Positions 1 through 12,047 of a DNA stretch of 64,000 nucleotides are shown here, one piece after another. Source of the DNA: Saccharothrix algeriensis (GTDB lineage Bacteria; Actinomycetota; Actinomycetes; Mycobacteriales; Pseudonocardiaceae). Under the pieces are notes generated by a model. That model had not been told where the DNA came from, did not search any database, and worked only from the letters and a program-made list of their open reading frames with translations. The stretch is from NCBI RefSeq assembly GCF_016907655.1, contig NZ_JAFBCL010000001.1, positions 4,870,001 through 4,934,000 on the forward strand. The letters are read 5' to 3'. How positions within the stretch are numbered: the stretch's first letter is position 1; each line of letters begins with the position of its first letter. Both the position numbers and the translations under genes were made by a program.

Positions 1-2
1 TG

Positions 3-4509
<4,507 letters not shown>

Positions 4510-4520
4510 CCGCGCTGCCC

Positions 4521-4551
4521 GGGGACCGCCCGCCGATCGCGGGCGGTCCCC
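4521..4551. terminator. Bidirectional hairpin terminator between gltD and a convergent small gene
   Basis: A perfect 13-bp inverted repeat (4521-4533 with 4539-4551) encloses a 5-base loop. It begins 11 bases after the gltD stop and ends 8 bases before the stop of the convergent gene at 4560. There is no clear T-run, which is common for actinomycete hairpin terminators. Confidence 0.8.
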
Positions 4552-4559
4552 GCCGGTGG

Positions 4560-4760
4560 TCACACCGGTTCGCCGGGGCCCAGGGCTTCGGCGGCCTTGC
4601 TCGCGAGCTTCTTGAGCGCGCCTTCGGTGAGCGACAACGTCAACCCGGTGTCGCCGCCGCCGATGCGCAGGTGCGTGTAGCTGCTGTGCAGTTGCTCGAT
4701 CCTGATGGTGCAGTCGTCCTCGACCTGGACGAACGAGTCGACCTCTACCCCTGTGCCCAT
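4560..4760 (-). CDS. Small hypothetical protein divergent from an XRE regulator
   Basis: A 66-residue acidic protein beginning MGTGVEVDSFVQ and ending LGPGEPV. I chose the ATG at 4760 because AGGAG lies 7 bases upstream; a longer in-frame start at 4799 lacks such a site. There is no signal peptide, membrane segment or cysteine motif. The C-terminal part (SLTEGALKKLASKAAEAL) looks helical. Its position, divergent from an XRE/DUF5753 regulator followed by DUF397, is the layout of the whiJ/abaA/bldB-like gene sets of actinomycetes, so it may be a regulatory partner. That role is inferred from context only. Confidence 0.7.
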   Translation of the reverse strand: MGTGVEVDSFVQVEDDCTIRIEQLHSSYTHLRIGGGDTGLTLSLTEGALKKLASKAAEALGPGEPV

Positions 4761-4794
4761 GGCAACTCCTAGCTCGAAGGTGACATCACCGTAT

Positions 4795-4831
4795 TCCAAT
4801 AATTGGATCTGCAGTACTCGCCTGATCGAGT
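4795..4831. promoter_or_regulatory. Palindromes in the divergent promoter of the first XRE cluster
   Basis: The AT-richest spot of this region holds a 13-bp palindrome TCCAATAATTGGA (4795-4807), followed by a second inverted repeat ACTCG/CGAGT (4816-4820 and 4827-4831). They lie between the divergent starts at 4760 and 4868, a natural place for an operator of the adjacent XRE protein. Binding is inferred. Confidence 0.45.
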
Positions 4832-4867
4832 GATGTCCGTGCAGGTGGATGCGACTAGGGTTGGGTC

Positions 4868-5728
4868 ATGGCGAAGGTCACCCCGACGACAAAGAAGCTG
4901 TTGCTAGGCAAGGAGATTGCCTATCTCAGGGGTCAGGCGGGCATGTCCCAGGCGCAGGCGGCGGCGTTGATCGAGCGGACTCAGACCAAGCTGACGGAGT
5001 TGGAGGCCGGGCAGTCGAGCATCACGCCGGGGGACCTGCTCCTCTTGCTCAAGGGCTTCGGGGTGACCGACCAGGCCCACATCGACACGTTGATGGAGTT
5101 GCGGAGAGGCAGCGGTCAGCGCGGCATGTGGACCGGTGTGCGCAGCATGTACGCCGAGCAGTTCCGGACGATGATCGACCTTGAGGAGCACTGCGACCTC
5201 ATCCGCACGGTGGAGAGCGAGGTGCCGCCCGGCCTGTTGCAGTGCGAGCGCTTCATCCAGGCGCTCTACTCCCACGTCGATGACGACCGGGACTTGGACG
5301 CGAGGGTCAAGGCGAGGTTGGTGAGGCAGGACATCTTCTACAAGCCGGACCCGCCGCAGGTCGCCTTCGTGATCTCCGAATCGGCGCTCCGCAGGCAGTA
5401 CGCCGCGCCCGAGGTGATGAGGGAGCAGATCAACTACATGATCAAGCTTTCCAAGCTGCCCAACATCAGGCTTCAGGTGCTGCCGTTCAAGACGCTGCTG
5501 CAAGCGACTTCCATCCGAGATGGATTCGTGTTGCTGCGCATTCCGTCACCAGGGGTCGCAGGGCCGTTGGAGTTCGCCTACACCGAGAACCAGGCGGAGG
5601 TCCGCTACATCGACGACAAGAAGGTCGTCGCCACGCTCGACGGACAGTGGGCACGGCTGACCGGTGCTTCTCTGGGATTCGAGGAGACGAGGCGTTTCAT
5701 GCGTAAGGTTGCCTCTGAGTACAGCTAG
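4868..5728 (+). CDS. XRE-family helix-turn-helix regulator with DUF5753 domain
   Basis: A 286-residue regulator of the WhiJ-like type. Residues about 12-70 form the XRE helix-turn-helix (IAYLRGQAGMSQAQAAALIE, then TKLTELEAGQSSITPGDL). Residues about 100-275 are the DUF5753 domain, recognised by EVPPGLLQCERF and LPNIRLQVLPF. Such proteins act with a neighbouring DUF397 protein and influence development and secondary metabolism in streptomycetes; the specific target here is unknown. The DUF397 gene follows after 16 bases and the small divergent gene lies upstream. Codon use is slightly less GC-biased than in the housekeeping neighbours. Confidence 0.9.
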   Translation: MAKVTPTTKKLLLGKEIAYLRGQAGMSQAQAAALIERTQTKLTELEAGQSSITPGDLLLLLKGFGVTDQAHIDTLMELRRGSGQRGMWTGVRSMYAEQFRTMIDLEEHCDLIRTVESEVPPGLLQCERFIQALYSHVDDDRDLDARVKARLVRQDIFYKPDPPQVAFVISESALRRQYAAPEVMREQINYMIKLSKLPNIRLQVLPFKTLLQATSIRDGFVLLRIPSPGVAGPLEFAYTENQAEVRYIDDKKVVATLDGQWARLTGASLGFEETRRFMRKVASEYS

Positions 5729-5744
5729 TGCGCGGAGGCAACGG

Positions 5745-5927
5745 ATGTTTCGCAAGTCGAGCTACAGCGGGGACAACGGCAACAACTGCGTCGAGGTGGG
5801 GCGCTTGGCGGCCGTCGTGGTCGTCCGGGACAGCAAGGCTCCGGGTGGTGGCCTGCTGCGCATGAGCCCGGTCGGGTTCGGTCGGTTCCTGACGGCCGCC
5901 AAGGGCGGGCGGTTCAGCCGAAGCTGA
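5745..5927 (+). CDS. DUF397 domain protein
   Basis: A 60-residue DUF397 protein beginning MFRKSSYSGDNGNNCVEV and containing VVVRDSKAPGGG, both family signatures. I chose the ATG at 5745 because GGAGG ends 6 bases upstream; a longer frame from 5664 overlaps the regulator gene and lacks family similarity in the extension. DUF397 genes almost always sit beside XRE/DUF5753 regulators and probably modulate them. Its 3' end overlaps the convergent gene remnant at 5914. Confidence 0.88.
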   Translation: MFRKSSYSGDNGNNCVEVGRLAAVVVVRDSKAPGGGLLRMSPVGFGRFLTAAKGGRFSRS

Positions 5928-6188
5928 CGCGGTCCAGCCAGAAGTCGAGCAGGTCGCGGTCGCCGTGGACGTCCAGCACGTCCGCGCCGCGGCGGCGGTA
6001 CACGGTCAGCAGCAGGTCGGTCAGCGCGCCGCAGACCGCGACCGCCGTCGTGGTGCCGGTAGTCGCCCCAACGTCCACTCGGGACAACTCGGCACGCCCA
6101 GGGCGGGGTCTGCTCCATCGACGTGTCCTCTCAGCAACTCGGCTTGGGTGACGATCTCGGCTCGGTAGCGGTCGAAGTCCAGTGGCAT
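5914..6188 (-). pseudogene. Remnant of a maleylpyruvate isomerase (MDMPI)-family gene
   Basis: Reading leftward from 6188, the first 35 or so residues (PLDFDRYRAEIVTQAELLRG, then VPSCPEWTLGRL) match the N-terminus of mycothiol-dependent maleylpyruvate isomerase/DinB-like proteins. A different frame then gives a typical family C-terminus (CGALTDLLLTVYRRRG, then DVLDVHGDRDLLDFWLD) ending at 5914. The two ends are about 90 residues in all, where an intact gene encodes about 200-260, so most of the middle is gone and the frame is shifted. This is a decayed gene with an internal deletion near 6060-6090. Family assignment is from motif memory. Confidence 0.65.
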
Positions 6189-6243
6189 GGGGGGCATCAT
6201 GGCGCACGGGCACGACATCGCGGCCCGGTCGCGCGGGACGCGC

Positions 6244-6981
6244 TCACACCAGGTCGAAGGTCAGCTTCGTGGGCGTGCCGGGGGTCTGGTGGTAGTAGCC
6301 GGTCGCGGTGACGGTGACCTTCGGCTTGCCGGCGTCGGCGAACTTCACGATCTCCACGTCGCCGTCCGAGGCGGGGTAGCCGACCCAGCTCACGGTGCCC
6401 TTGGGCGTCGTGCCCGGCACCGCCGCACCGTGCGGCATCAGGGTCTTGACCAACAACTGGAGCAGGTGCAGCCGGTCGTTGCCCTCCTTGTCGCCGAGTT
6501 CCTGCCTGAGGAAGGCGAGGATCGCCTTCCAGGCCCAGTTCTCCAGTGCGATGGCCTCGCCCGAGTCGCGGATGCACCCGAGGCGGTCGCGCGTCGCGTC
6601 CGCCGTGCTGTCGGGCGCGAAGGAAACCAGCGTCGTGCCCGGGATGATGTGCCCGTACACGGTGGTGCTCATGTACCCGAAACCCTCGTGGGCCTGTTTC
6701 TTCGCCTCTTTCACGGTGGGCTCGTGCCAGGCTTTCCACGCTTCCTCGAACACCCAGTTCGCGCCTTCCACGAACTTGCCCGCGATCTCGGCCCTGATCT
6801 CGTCCCCGAGCACCTTCAGCCAGGCGCCCACCACGCCCGCGCCCGCCACGGCGGCCCCCGCCTGCGCGGCGGGCGCGGCGGCGGGGGCCGCGGCGCAGGA
6901 CGTCAGCGGTGCGGCGGCACCTGCTGTCGCGAGCACCGCGGGCCCGGCGGCCAGCAACTGTCTGCGAGTGAACACGCGCAT
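6244..6981 (-). CDS. Putative Tat-exported lipoprotein of unknown function
   Basis: A 245-residue protein that I do not recognise. The N-terminus has a twin-arginine motif (FTRRQLLAAG), a hydrophobic stretch and a lipobox (LTSC, cysteine 29), followed by an Ala/Pro-rich linker, so it is probably exported by Tat and lipid-anchored outside the membrane. The rest contains aromatic-rich helices (WVFEEAWKAWHEPTVKEAKK) and a C-terminal beta-rich part (KPKVTVTATGYYHQTPG). I used the ATG at 6981; the frame stays open further upstream but that extension is basic and unlike a signal peptide. It stands alone. Confidence 0.7.
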   Translation of the reverse strand: MRVFTRRQLLAAGPAVLATAGAAAPLTSCAAAPAAAPAAQAGAAVAGAGVVGAWLKVLGDEIRAEIAGKFVEGANWVFEEAWKAWHEPTVKEAKKQAHEGFGYMSTTVYGHIIPGTTLVSFAPDSTADATRDRLGCIRDSGEAIALENWAWKAILAFLRQELGDKEGNDRLHLLQLLVKTLMPHGAAVPGTTPKGTVSWVGYPASDGDVEIVKFADAGKPKVTVTATGYYHQTPGTPTKLTFDLV

Positions 6982-7174
6982 CACCTCGGTTCGGCCGGAC
7001 CGGCGCCGTCGAACGGGAACGTACCCGGCTGGCCGCCGCCCCACATCACTCGTTTCGCAGCGCGGCCGGGCGAGCGCGATCCGTGATGAAAAGCGCTTCC
7101 CGGAGCCTATTTTTGCGGACCGGGACCACTTGCCGTGGACCGACCGGACCAATTGGACCGAATGGTGGAGCCGC

Positions 7175-9463
7175 CTAGCGGACCGGTCGCACCGAGCGGA
7201 TGTGGCCCACCAGGAACTGGCGGGACTCGCCGTGCGGGCCGTTCGCGGTCAGGCTGCCCGACGCGTGGTCCACCGGGGTGATCACGTGGCGGATCGTCGT
7301 GCGCGGCCCCTTGGCCACGGCGATCTCCACCGCGCTCCGGGTGACCAGGGCGTCGGCCAGCAGCACCACTTCGGAGTCGCGCAGCACCAGCGACTGGTCG
7401 CGCAGCAGCCGCGCGGCGTCGAGCCGGCGGGACCGCGTGCGCGGCGGCACGGCCTCCGGCGCCGGCCGCTCGCGCTCCGCCAGCGCCGCGGCCAGCCCGG
7501 TCAGCTCCCGGTCGGTCAGCGGGGGTCGCCACGGCCGCCACGGCGGCGTGCGGGCCGGTTCGACGCGGCGGCGGGGCGCCCGCCGCACCACCGGGCTCCC
7601 GTCGGCCGCCGCGGCGCCGGGGGTGTAGCCGGCGGTCCGCAGGAGGGCCAGCGTCTCGTCGGCGGGGCGCTCCGACGCCAGCACGGTCGGGCCCAGCGGT
7701 CGCAGGCCCAGCGCGGTCAACGAGGGGTGCCGCGCGATCTCGGCCAGCAGCTGCGGGTCGTCGGCGCGCACGCAGCAGCCCACCGCCGTGACGCTGAGCC
7801 CGCCGTGCCGCCGCGCGACCTCGTGCACCAGGTGCTCCAGCGCCCGCGGCACGCCGTGCTCGGCTACCTCCGCCAGCCGCGCCAGCACCTCGCCCGGCGC
7901 GTGCCCGGCGTCCAGCGCCCGCCGCACGCTGCCACCGCTGAACCGCCACCCGCCCGCCACCCGGTCGGCGCTCAGGTCCAGCACCGCGCCCAGCTCCCGG
8001 CTCGGCAGCCCCGCCACCGCGGCGGTCAGGTCGGGGCGCAGGTCCACCGTCGACGCGGCGGGCGGCACGAACGCCACCGCACCCGCCGGAACGCCCATCA
8101 CGGCGTCCATCGGCAAACCCACTGCCACACCATCCGGCAAGCCCGTCGCCGCATCCGCCGACAAGCCCGCCGACACGCCCACCGCCACACCACCCGGCAA
8201 GCCCGCCGACACGCCCACCGCCACACCACCCGGCAAGCCCGTCGACAGGCCCGCCGCCGCACCCATCGACAAGCCGGCCGGCAAGCCCGCCGCTGCGCTC
8301 ACCGGCAAGCCCGCCGCACCCGCCGACGGGCCCACCGCCGCGCCACCCGGCAGGAGGGCCACCGCGTCCGCCCGGGCCCCCGCGCCCGGACCCGCCTCCG
8401 CGCCCGCACCGCACCGCGCCACCGCCGCGCCGCCCGGCACACCGGCCAGCACGGCGCGCCCCAACGAGGTCAACGCCCCCAACGCCACCAGCCCGACCGC
8501 CTCGGCCTCCGCCAGCGCCGCCTCCGCGTCGGCCGGCCCGTGCACGGCCGGGCACGACCACGCCAGGTCCGCCACCACCTCGTGCCGGTGCTCGAACGCC
8601 TCGCCCGCCCCCAGCTCCGCGTGCCGCCGCAGCACGCCCCGCCGGGTCGCGCCGCCGCGGTCGGCCGCCTGCCCGGTCAGGGCCGGCCGGGTCTTCGCGG
8701 GCGGCCACGCCATCAGCGGCCACGCGGTCGCCAGCTGCACCAGCCGATCCGCGGGCGCCGCGCCGAGCCAGCCGTCCGAGGCGGTGGTCGGCAGCACCCG
8801 CCGGTCGTCCACGGCGACCGCGAGCAGCCGCGCCCCCACCGCCAGCTCCAACCACAGCCGCACGTGCGCCTCGCCGGTGCGCAGCACCCCCGCGATCCGC
8901 CGCAGCTCCCGCACCCCGACGCCGTTGCGCGCGGCCACGACTTCGCTGTCGCAGAACCCGACCAGCCTGGTCACGCCGTCCACTGTGGACAGCGCCGGTC
9001 CGGCGGCGGCGCGGTCGGCGAACCCGTCGCCCCGCACGGCCCGGCGAGGCGCGCGCGGCGGGAGCGCGAGTCGTTCGGGCGGCTCGCCGTCCGGCGCGCG
9101 CAACCCGGCCGCCGCGCGCAGCCGCTCGCCCTCCGGCCACACCAGGGCGCGCGCCCGCAGCCGCGCCAGCGCCCGCTTCAGCTCGGCCCGCGCGGTCTTC
9201 CCGTTGCAGCGCAGGGCTTGCGCCACCGAGCCGGTGCTCGCGCCCGCGCCCAGCAGCAGCACCGCGCCCAGCACGTCCCGGCACGCGCGGTCCAGGCCGT
9301 CCACCGCCGCCCGCAGCGACGACGGCGTGCTCAGCGCGTCGGCCAGCGCGGGCAGGGAGCAGGGGTTGCCGACCGCCGCGTCCGCGCGCAGCGCGAGGAC
9401 GTCCCGGAGGTCGGCGGCGTCCAGCCCCCGCAACCAGTCCACCAGTGCCGAGTCCCTGCCCAC
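7175..9463 (-). CDS. Helicase-associated domain protein (XPB/Ssl2-like N-terminal type)
   Basis: A 762-residue protein of the actinobacterial helicase-associated family: it resembles the N-terminal accessory region of XPB/Ssl2 helicases but has no helicase motor. Conserved blocks are at the N-terminus (DWLRGLDAADLRDVLALRAD) and in the C-terminal third (VAGGWRFSGGSVRRALDAG, HEVARRHGGLSVTAVGCCVR, DDPQLLAEIARHPSLTALGL). The end (IRHVITPVDHASGSLT, ESRQFLVGHIRSVRPV) resembles a WYL-like tail. A Gly/Ala/Val low-complexity stretch of about 80 residues in the middle comes from a DNA minisatellite and probably forms a flexible linker. The start is a GTG at 9463. A role in DNA repair or transcription is inferred from the family. 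Confidence 0.8.
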   Translation of the reverse strand: MGRDSALVDWLRGLDAADLRDVLALRADAAVGNPCSLPALADALSTPSSLRAAVDGLDRACRDVLGAVLLLGAGASTGSVAQALRCNGKTARAELKRALARLRARALVWPEGERLRAAAGLRAPDGEPPERLALPPRAPRRAVRGDGFADRAAAGPALSTVDGVTRLVGFCDSEVVAARNGVGVRELRRIAGVLRTGEAHVRLWLELAVGARLLAVAVDDRRVLPTTASDGWLGAAPADRLVQLATAWPLMAWPPAKTRPALTGQAADRGGATRRGVLRRHAELGAGEAFEHRHEVVADLAWSCPAVHGPADAEAALAEAEAVGLVALGALTSLGRAVLAGVPGGAAVARCGAGAEAGPGAGARADAVALLPGGAAVGPSAGAAGLPVSAAAGLPAGLSMGAAAGLSTGLPGGVAVGVSAGLPGGVAVGVSAGLSADAATGLPDGVAVGLPMDAVMGVPAGAVAFVPPAASTVDLRPDLTAAVAGLPSRELGAVLDLSADRVAGGWRFSGGSVRRALDAGHAPGEVLARLAEVAEHGVPRALEHLVHEVARRHGGLSVTAVGCCVRADDPQLLAEIARHPSLTALGLRPLGPTVLASERPADETLALLRTAGYTPGAAAADGSPVVRRAPRRRVEPARTPPWRPWRPPLTDRELTGLAAALAERERPAPEAVPPRTRSRRLDAARLLRDQSLVLRDSEVVLLADALVTRSAVEIAVAKGPRTTIRHVITPVDHASGSLTANGPHGESRQFLVGHIRSVRPVR
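8115..8270. repeat. Coding minisatellite in the helicase-associated gene
   Basis: Two perfect 36-bp units (8163-8198 and 8199-8234) are flanked by degenerate units (8115-8162, 8235-8270). Each unit is itself three 12-bp sub-repeats based on AAGCCCGCCGAC. On the coding (-) strand it encodes a Gly-Val-Ser-Ala-Gly-Leu-Pro-Gly-Gly-Val-Ala-Val type repeat. All periods are multiples of three, so copy-number change keeps the frame. Confidence 0.9.
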
Positions 9464-9555
9464 CCGGGTGATTATGCACAGCCCGTGACCAGACGGTCAT
9501 TCCCCGCGATAAGGCGTCTGAATGGCCCCGGCCGCCCGTACGTAAGCTGTCCGCC

Positions 9556-10212
9556 GTGGACTTCACCGGCTTCGGCGAGCACGCCATCGACTTCTTCGAC
9601 GGGTTGGAGGTCGACAACTCCAAGGCTTACTGGGAGGACAACAAGCACGTCTACCTGTCCGACGTCCGCGCGCCGATGGAGGCGCTGGTGGCCGCGCTGG
9701 AGCCGGAGTTCGGCAAGGCCAAGGTGTTCCGGCCGTACCGGGACGTCCGGTTCAGCAAGGACAAGACGCCCTACAAGGACTACTGCGGCGCGGTGGTGGA
9801 GCTGGGGCGCGGCGGCGGCGCGCACTACGTGGAGGTCGGCCCCGAGGGGCTGTTCGTGGCCGGCGGGTCGTTCGCGATGGCCACCGACCAGCTCGCCCGC
9901 TTCCGCGAGTCGGTCGCCGACGACGTGCGCGGGAAGGCCCTGGAGAAGGTGCTCGCGAAGCTCACCCGCGCCGGCTGGGAGATCCGCGGCGCCCGGCTCA
10001 AGCGCGCGCCGCGCGGGGTCGACCCGGCCCACCCGCGCATCGAGCTGCTCAAGCACAAGCGGCTGTACGTGGCGAAGGTCTGGCCGCCGGACGACGTGCT
10101 GCACGAGCCCGGGTGCCTCGACCGGGTGCTGCGGGGGTGGCGCGAGGTGAACCCGCTGGTCGACTGGTGCGCCGACCACATCGGCCTCACCGAGGTCGGC
10201 TTCCGCCGCTGA
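9556..10212 (+). CDS. DUF2461 (TIGR02453) family protein
   Basis: A 218-residue cytoplasmic protein of the DUF2461/TIGR02453 family, whose biochemical role is not established. Signature segments are FFDGLEVDNSKAYWEDNK near residue 13, FRPYRDVRFSKDKTPYKDY near residue 58, and GLFVAGGSFAMATDQLARFR near residue 98. Full family length. The start is a GTG at 9556. The 3' end overlaps the convergent VanZ-like gene by 26 bases. Confidence 0.9.
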   Translation: MDFTGFGEHAIDFFDGLEVDNSKAYWEDNKHVYLSDVRAPMEALVAALEPEFGKAKVFRPYRDVRFSKDKTPYKDYCGAVVELGRGGGAHYVEVGPEGLFVAGGSFAMATDQLARFRESVADDVRGKALEKVLAKLTRAGWEIRGARLKRAPRGVDPAHPRIELLKHKRLYVAKVWPPDDVLHEPGCLDRVLRGWREVNPLVDWCADHIGLTEVGFRR

Positions 10213-10531
10213 GCGCGCGCCGCCCCACCAGCCACCCCAGGGCGACGCCCAGCACGTCGACCAGGCCGTCCACCACGTCCCCGCCGCGCCCGAGGGGCAC
10301 GATGAGCCACTGGAGCACCTCCGAGACCGCCGCGTAGCCCACCAGGCCCGCCAGCAGCGCCGCGCGGGGCAGCCGCGCGTAGAGGCCGGTCGCCGCCAGC
10401 AGCGCGAACAGCAGGACGTGCACCACCTTGTCGGTGCCGGGGGGCGAGTCCGGGACACCTGACTGCGGGGTGAACAGGATGATGACGCTGAGCAACCCGG
10501 CGGTCACGAATGGAAGGATTCTGCGGCTCAC
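10187..10531 (-). CDS. VanZ-like membrane protein
   Basis: A 114-residue integral membrane protein with about four hydrophobic segments and the VanZ-like pattern FTPQSGVPDSPPGTDKVVH, then SEVLQWLIVPLGRGGDVVDG, then VDVLGVALGWL. I set the start at a GTG (10531, VSRRILPF); the frame remains open upstream into the pyk gene, but that extension is not membrane-like. VanZ proteins confer low-level teicoplanin resistance in enterococci, but most actinobacterial homologues have no known function. It is convergent with the DUF2461 gene and divergent from pyk. Confidence 0.82.
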   Translation of the reverse strand: MSRRILPFVTAGLLSVIILFTPQSGVPDSPPGTDKVVHVLLFALLAATGLYARLPRAALLAGLVGYAAVSEVLQWLIVPLGRGGDVVDGLVDVLGVALGWLVGRRALSGGSRPR

Positions 10532-10613
10532 GAGGCGGATTCTGCCTGGTTCGAGGAGATTACCCGCCGGTACATCCTGATCGGTCCAGTGAAGGGGACT
10601 ACGCTCTCCCACC

Positions 10614-12038
10614 GTGAGTCGACGCGCGAAGATCGTCTGTACGCTGGGTCCCGCCACCGCGACCGAGGAGAAGGTCAACGAACTGGTGGCGGCCGGCATG
10701 GACGTGGCCAGGATGAACTTCAGCCACGGCAGCCATGCCGACCACAAGCAGGTCTACAACCTCGTGCGCGCGGCCTCGGACCGCACCGGCCGCGCGGTGG
10801 GCGTGCTCGCCGACCTCCAGGGCCCCAAGATCCGGCTCGGCCGGTTCGCCCACGGCCCCGTCGAGTGGCGCACCGGTGACGTCGTCCGGGTGACCGTGGA
10901 GGACGTCGAGGGGACGCACGACCGGGTGTCCACCACCTACAAGGAGCTGGCCAAGGACGCCAAGGTCGGCGACCGGCTGCTGGTGGACGACGGCAAGGTC
11001 GGCCTGATCGTCACCGACGTCGAGGGCCCCGACGTGGTCTGCGAGGTCACCGAGGGCGGCCCGGTCAGCAACAACAAGGGCCTCTCGCTGCCCGGCATGG
11101 ACGTGTCCGTGCCGGCGCTGTCGGAGAAGGACATCGAGGACCTGGAGTTCGCGCTGAACCTCGGCGTGGACTTCATCGCCCTGTCGTTCGTGCGCTCGCC
11201 CGCCGACATCGACCTGGTGCACCAGGTGATGGACCGCGTGGGCCACGGCCGCCGCCCGGTCGTCGCCAAGATCGAGAAGCCCGAGGCCGTCGACAACCTC
11301 GAGGCGATCGTGCTGGCGTTCGACGGCGTCATGGTCGCGCGCGGCGACCTGGGCGTGGAGCTGCCGCTGGAGCACGTGCCGCTGGTGCAGAAGCGCGCGA
11401 TCCAGATCGCCCGCGAGAACGCCAAGCCGGTGATCGTGGCCACCCAGATGCTCGACTCGATGATCACCAACTCGCGCCCGACCCGCGCCGAGACCTCGGA
11501 CGTGGCCAACGCCGTGCTCGACGGCGCGGACGCGCTGATGCTCTCCGGCGAGACGTCGGTCGGCCGGTACGCCATCGAGTCGGTCCGGACCATGGGCCGG
11601 ATCATCGAGGCCGTGGAGACCGAGTCCACGCAGGTGCCGCCGCTGACGCACGTGCCGCGCACCAAGCGGGGCGTCATCTCCTACGCGGCGCGCGACATCG
11701 GTGAGCGGCTGAACGCGAAGGCCCTGGTGGCGTTCACCCAGTCGGGTGACACGGTGCGCCGGTTGGCCCGCCTGCACACGCACCTGCCGCTGCTGGCGTT
11801 CACGCCGGAGCAGAGCGTGCGCAGTCAGCTTGCTCTCACCTGGGGCACGGAGACGTTCCTGGTGCCTAAGGTGGACTCGACCGACGAGATGGTCCGCCAG
11901 GTCGACGCGTCGATGCTGCACATCGGCCGCTACCAGGCGGGCGACCTGGTCGTCGTCGTGGCGGGCTCCCCGCCCGGCACCATCGGCTCCACCAACCTCA
12001 TCCGGGTGCACCGCCTCGGGGAGGACGACCACGCTTAG
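10614..12038 (+). CDS. pyk: Pyruvate kinase
   Basis: Full-length (474 aa) pyruvate kinase: phosphoenolpyruvate plus ADP gives pyruvate plus ATP, the last step of glycolysis. Visible motifs are the N-terminal RRAKIVCTLGPAT, the substrate loop GMDVARMNFSHG, the catalytic-lysine region VVAKIEKPEAVDNL, the Mg-binding MVARGDLGVEL and ATQMLDSMITNSRPTRAE. The C-terminal allosteric domain is complete. The start is a GTG. The thioesterase gene begins 9 bases after the stop, suggesting cotranscription. Confidence 0.97.
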   Translation: MSRRAKIVCTLGPATATEEKVNELVAAGMDVARMNFSHGSHADHKQVYNLVRAASDRTGRAVGVLADLQGPKIRLGRFAHGPVEWRTGDVVRVTVEDVEGTHDRVSTTYKELAKDAKVGDRLLVDDGKVGLIVTDVEGPDVVCEVTEGGPVSNNKGLSLPGMDVSVPALSEKDIEDLEFALNLGVDFIALSFVRSPADIDLVHQVMDRVGHGRRPVVAKIEKPEAVDNLEAIVLAFDGVMVARGDLGVELPLEHVPLVQKRAIQIARENAKPVIVATQMLDSMITNSRPTRAETSDVANAVLDGADALMLSGETSVGRYAIESVRTMGRIIEAVETESTQVPPLTHVPRTKRGVISYAARDIGERLNAKALVAFTQSGDTVRRLARLHTHLPLLAFTPEQSVRSQLALTWGTETFLVPKVDSTDEMVRQVDASMLHIGRYQAGDLVVVVAGSPPGTIGSTNLIRVHRLGEDDHA

Positions 12039-12047
12039 GGGTTGCAC

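Noticed and set aside
5664..5744. Longer N-terminus for the first DUF397 gene
   Set aside because: It overlaps the regulator's C-terminal codons and adds Arg/Ser-rich residues not found in the family; the ATG at 5745 has GGAGG upstream.
7107..9623. Several very long open frames opposite or overlapping real genes (for example 7107-9623, 10599-12821, 22119-24923, 25295-27916 on the - strand, and 43837-47280 on the + strand)
   Set aside because: They are the codon-bias shadows expected in very GC-rich DNA: Arg/Pro/Gly/Ala/His-rich translations without motifs, each covered by a recognised gene on the other strand or frame.
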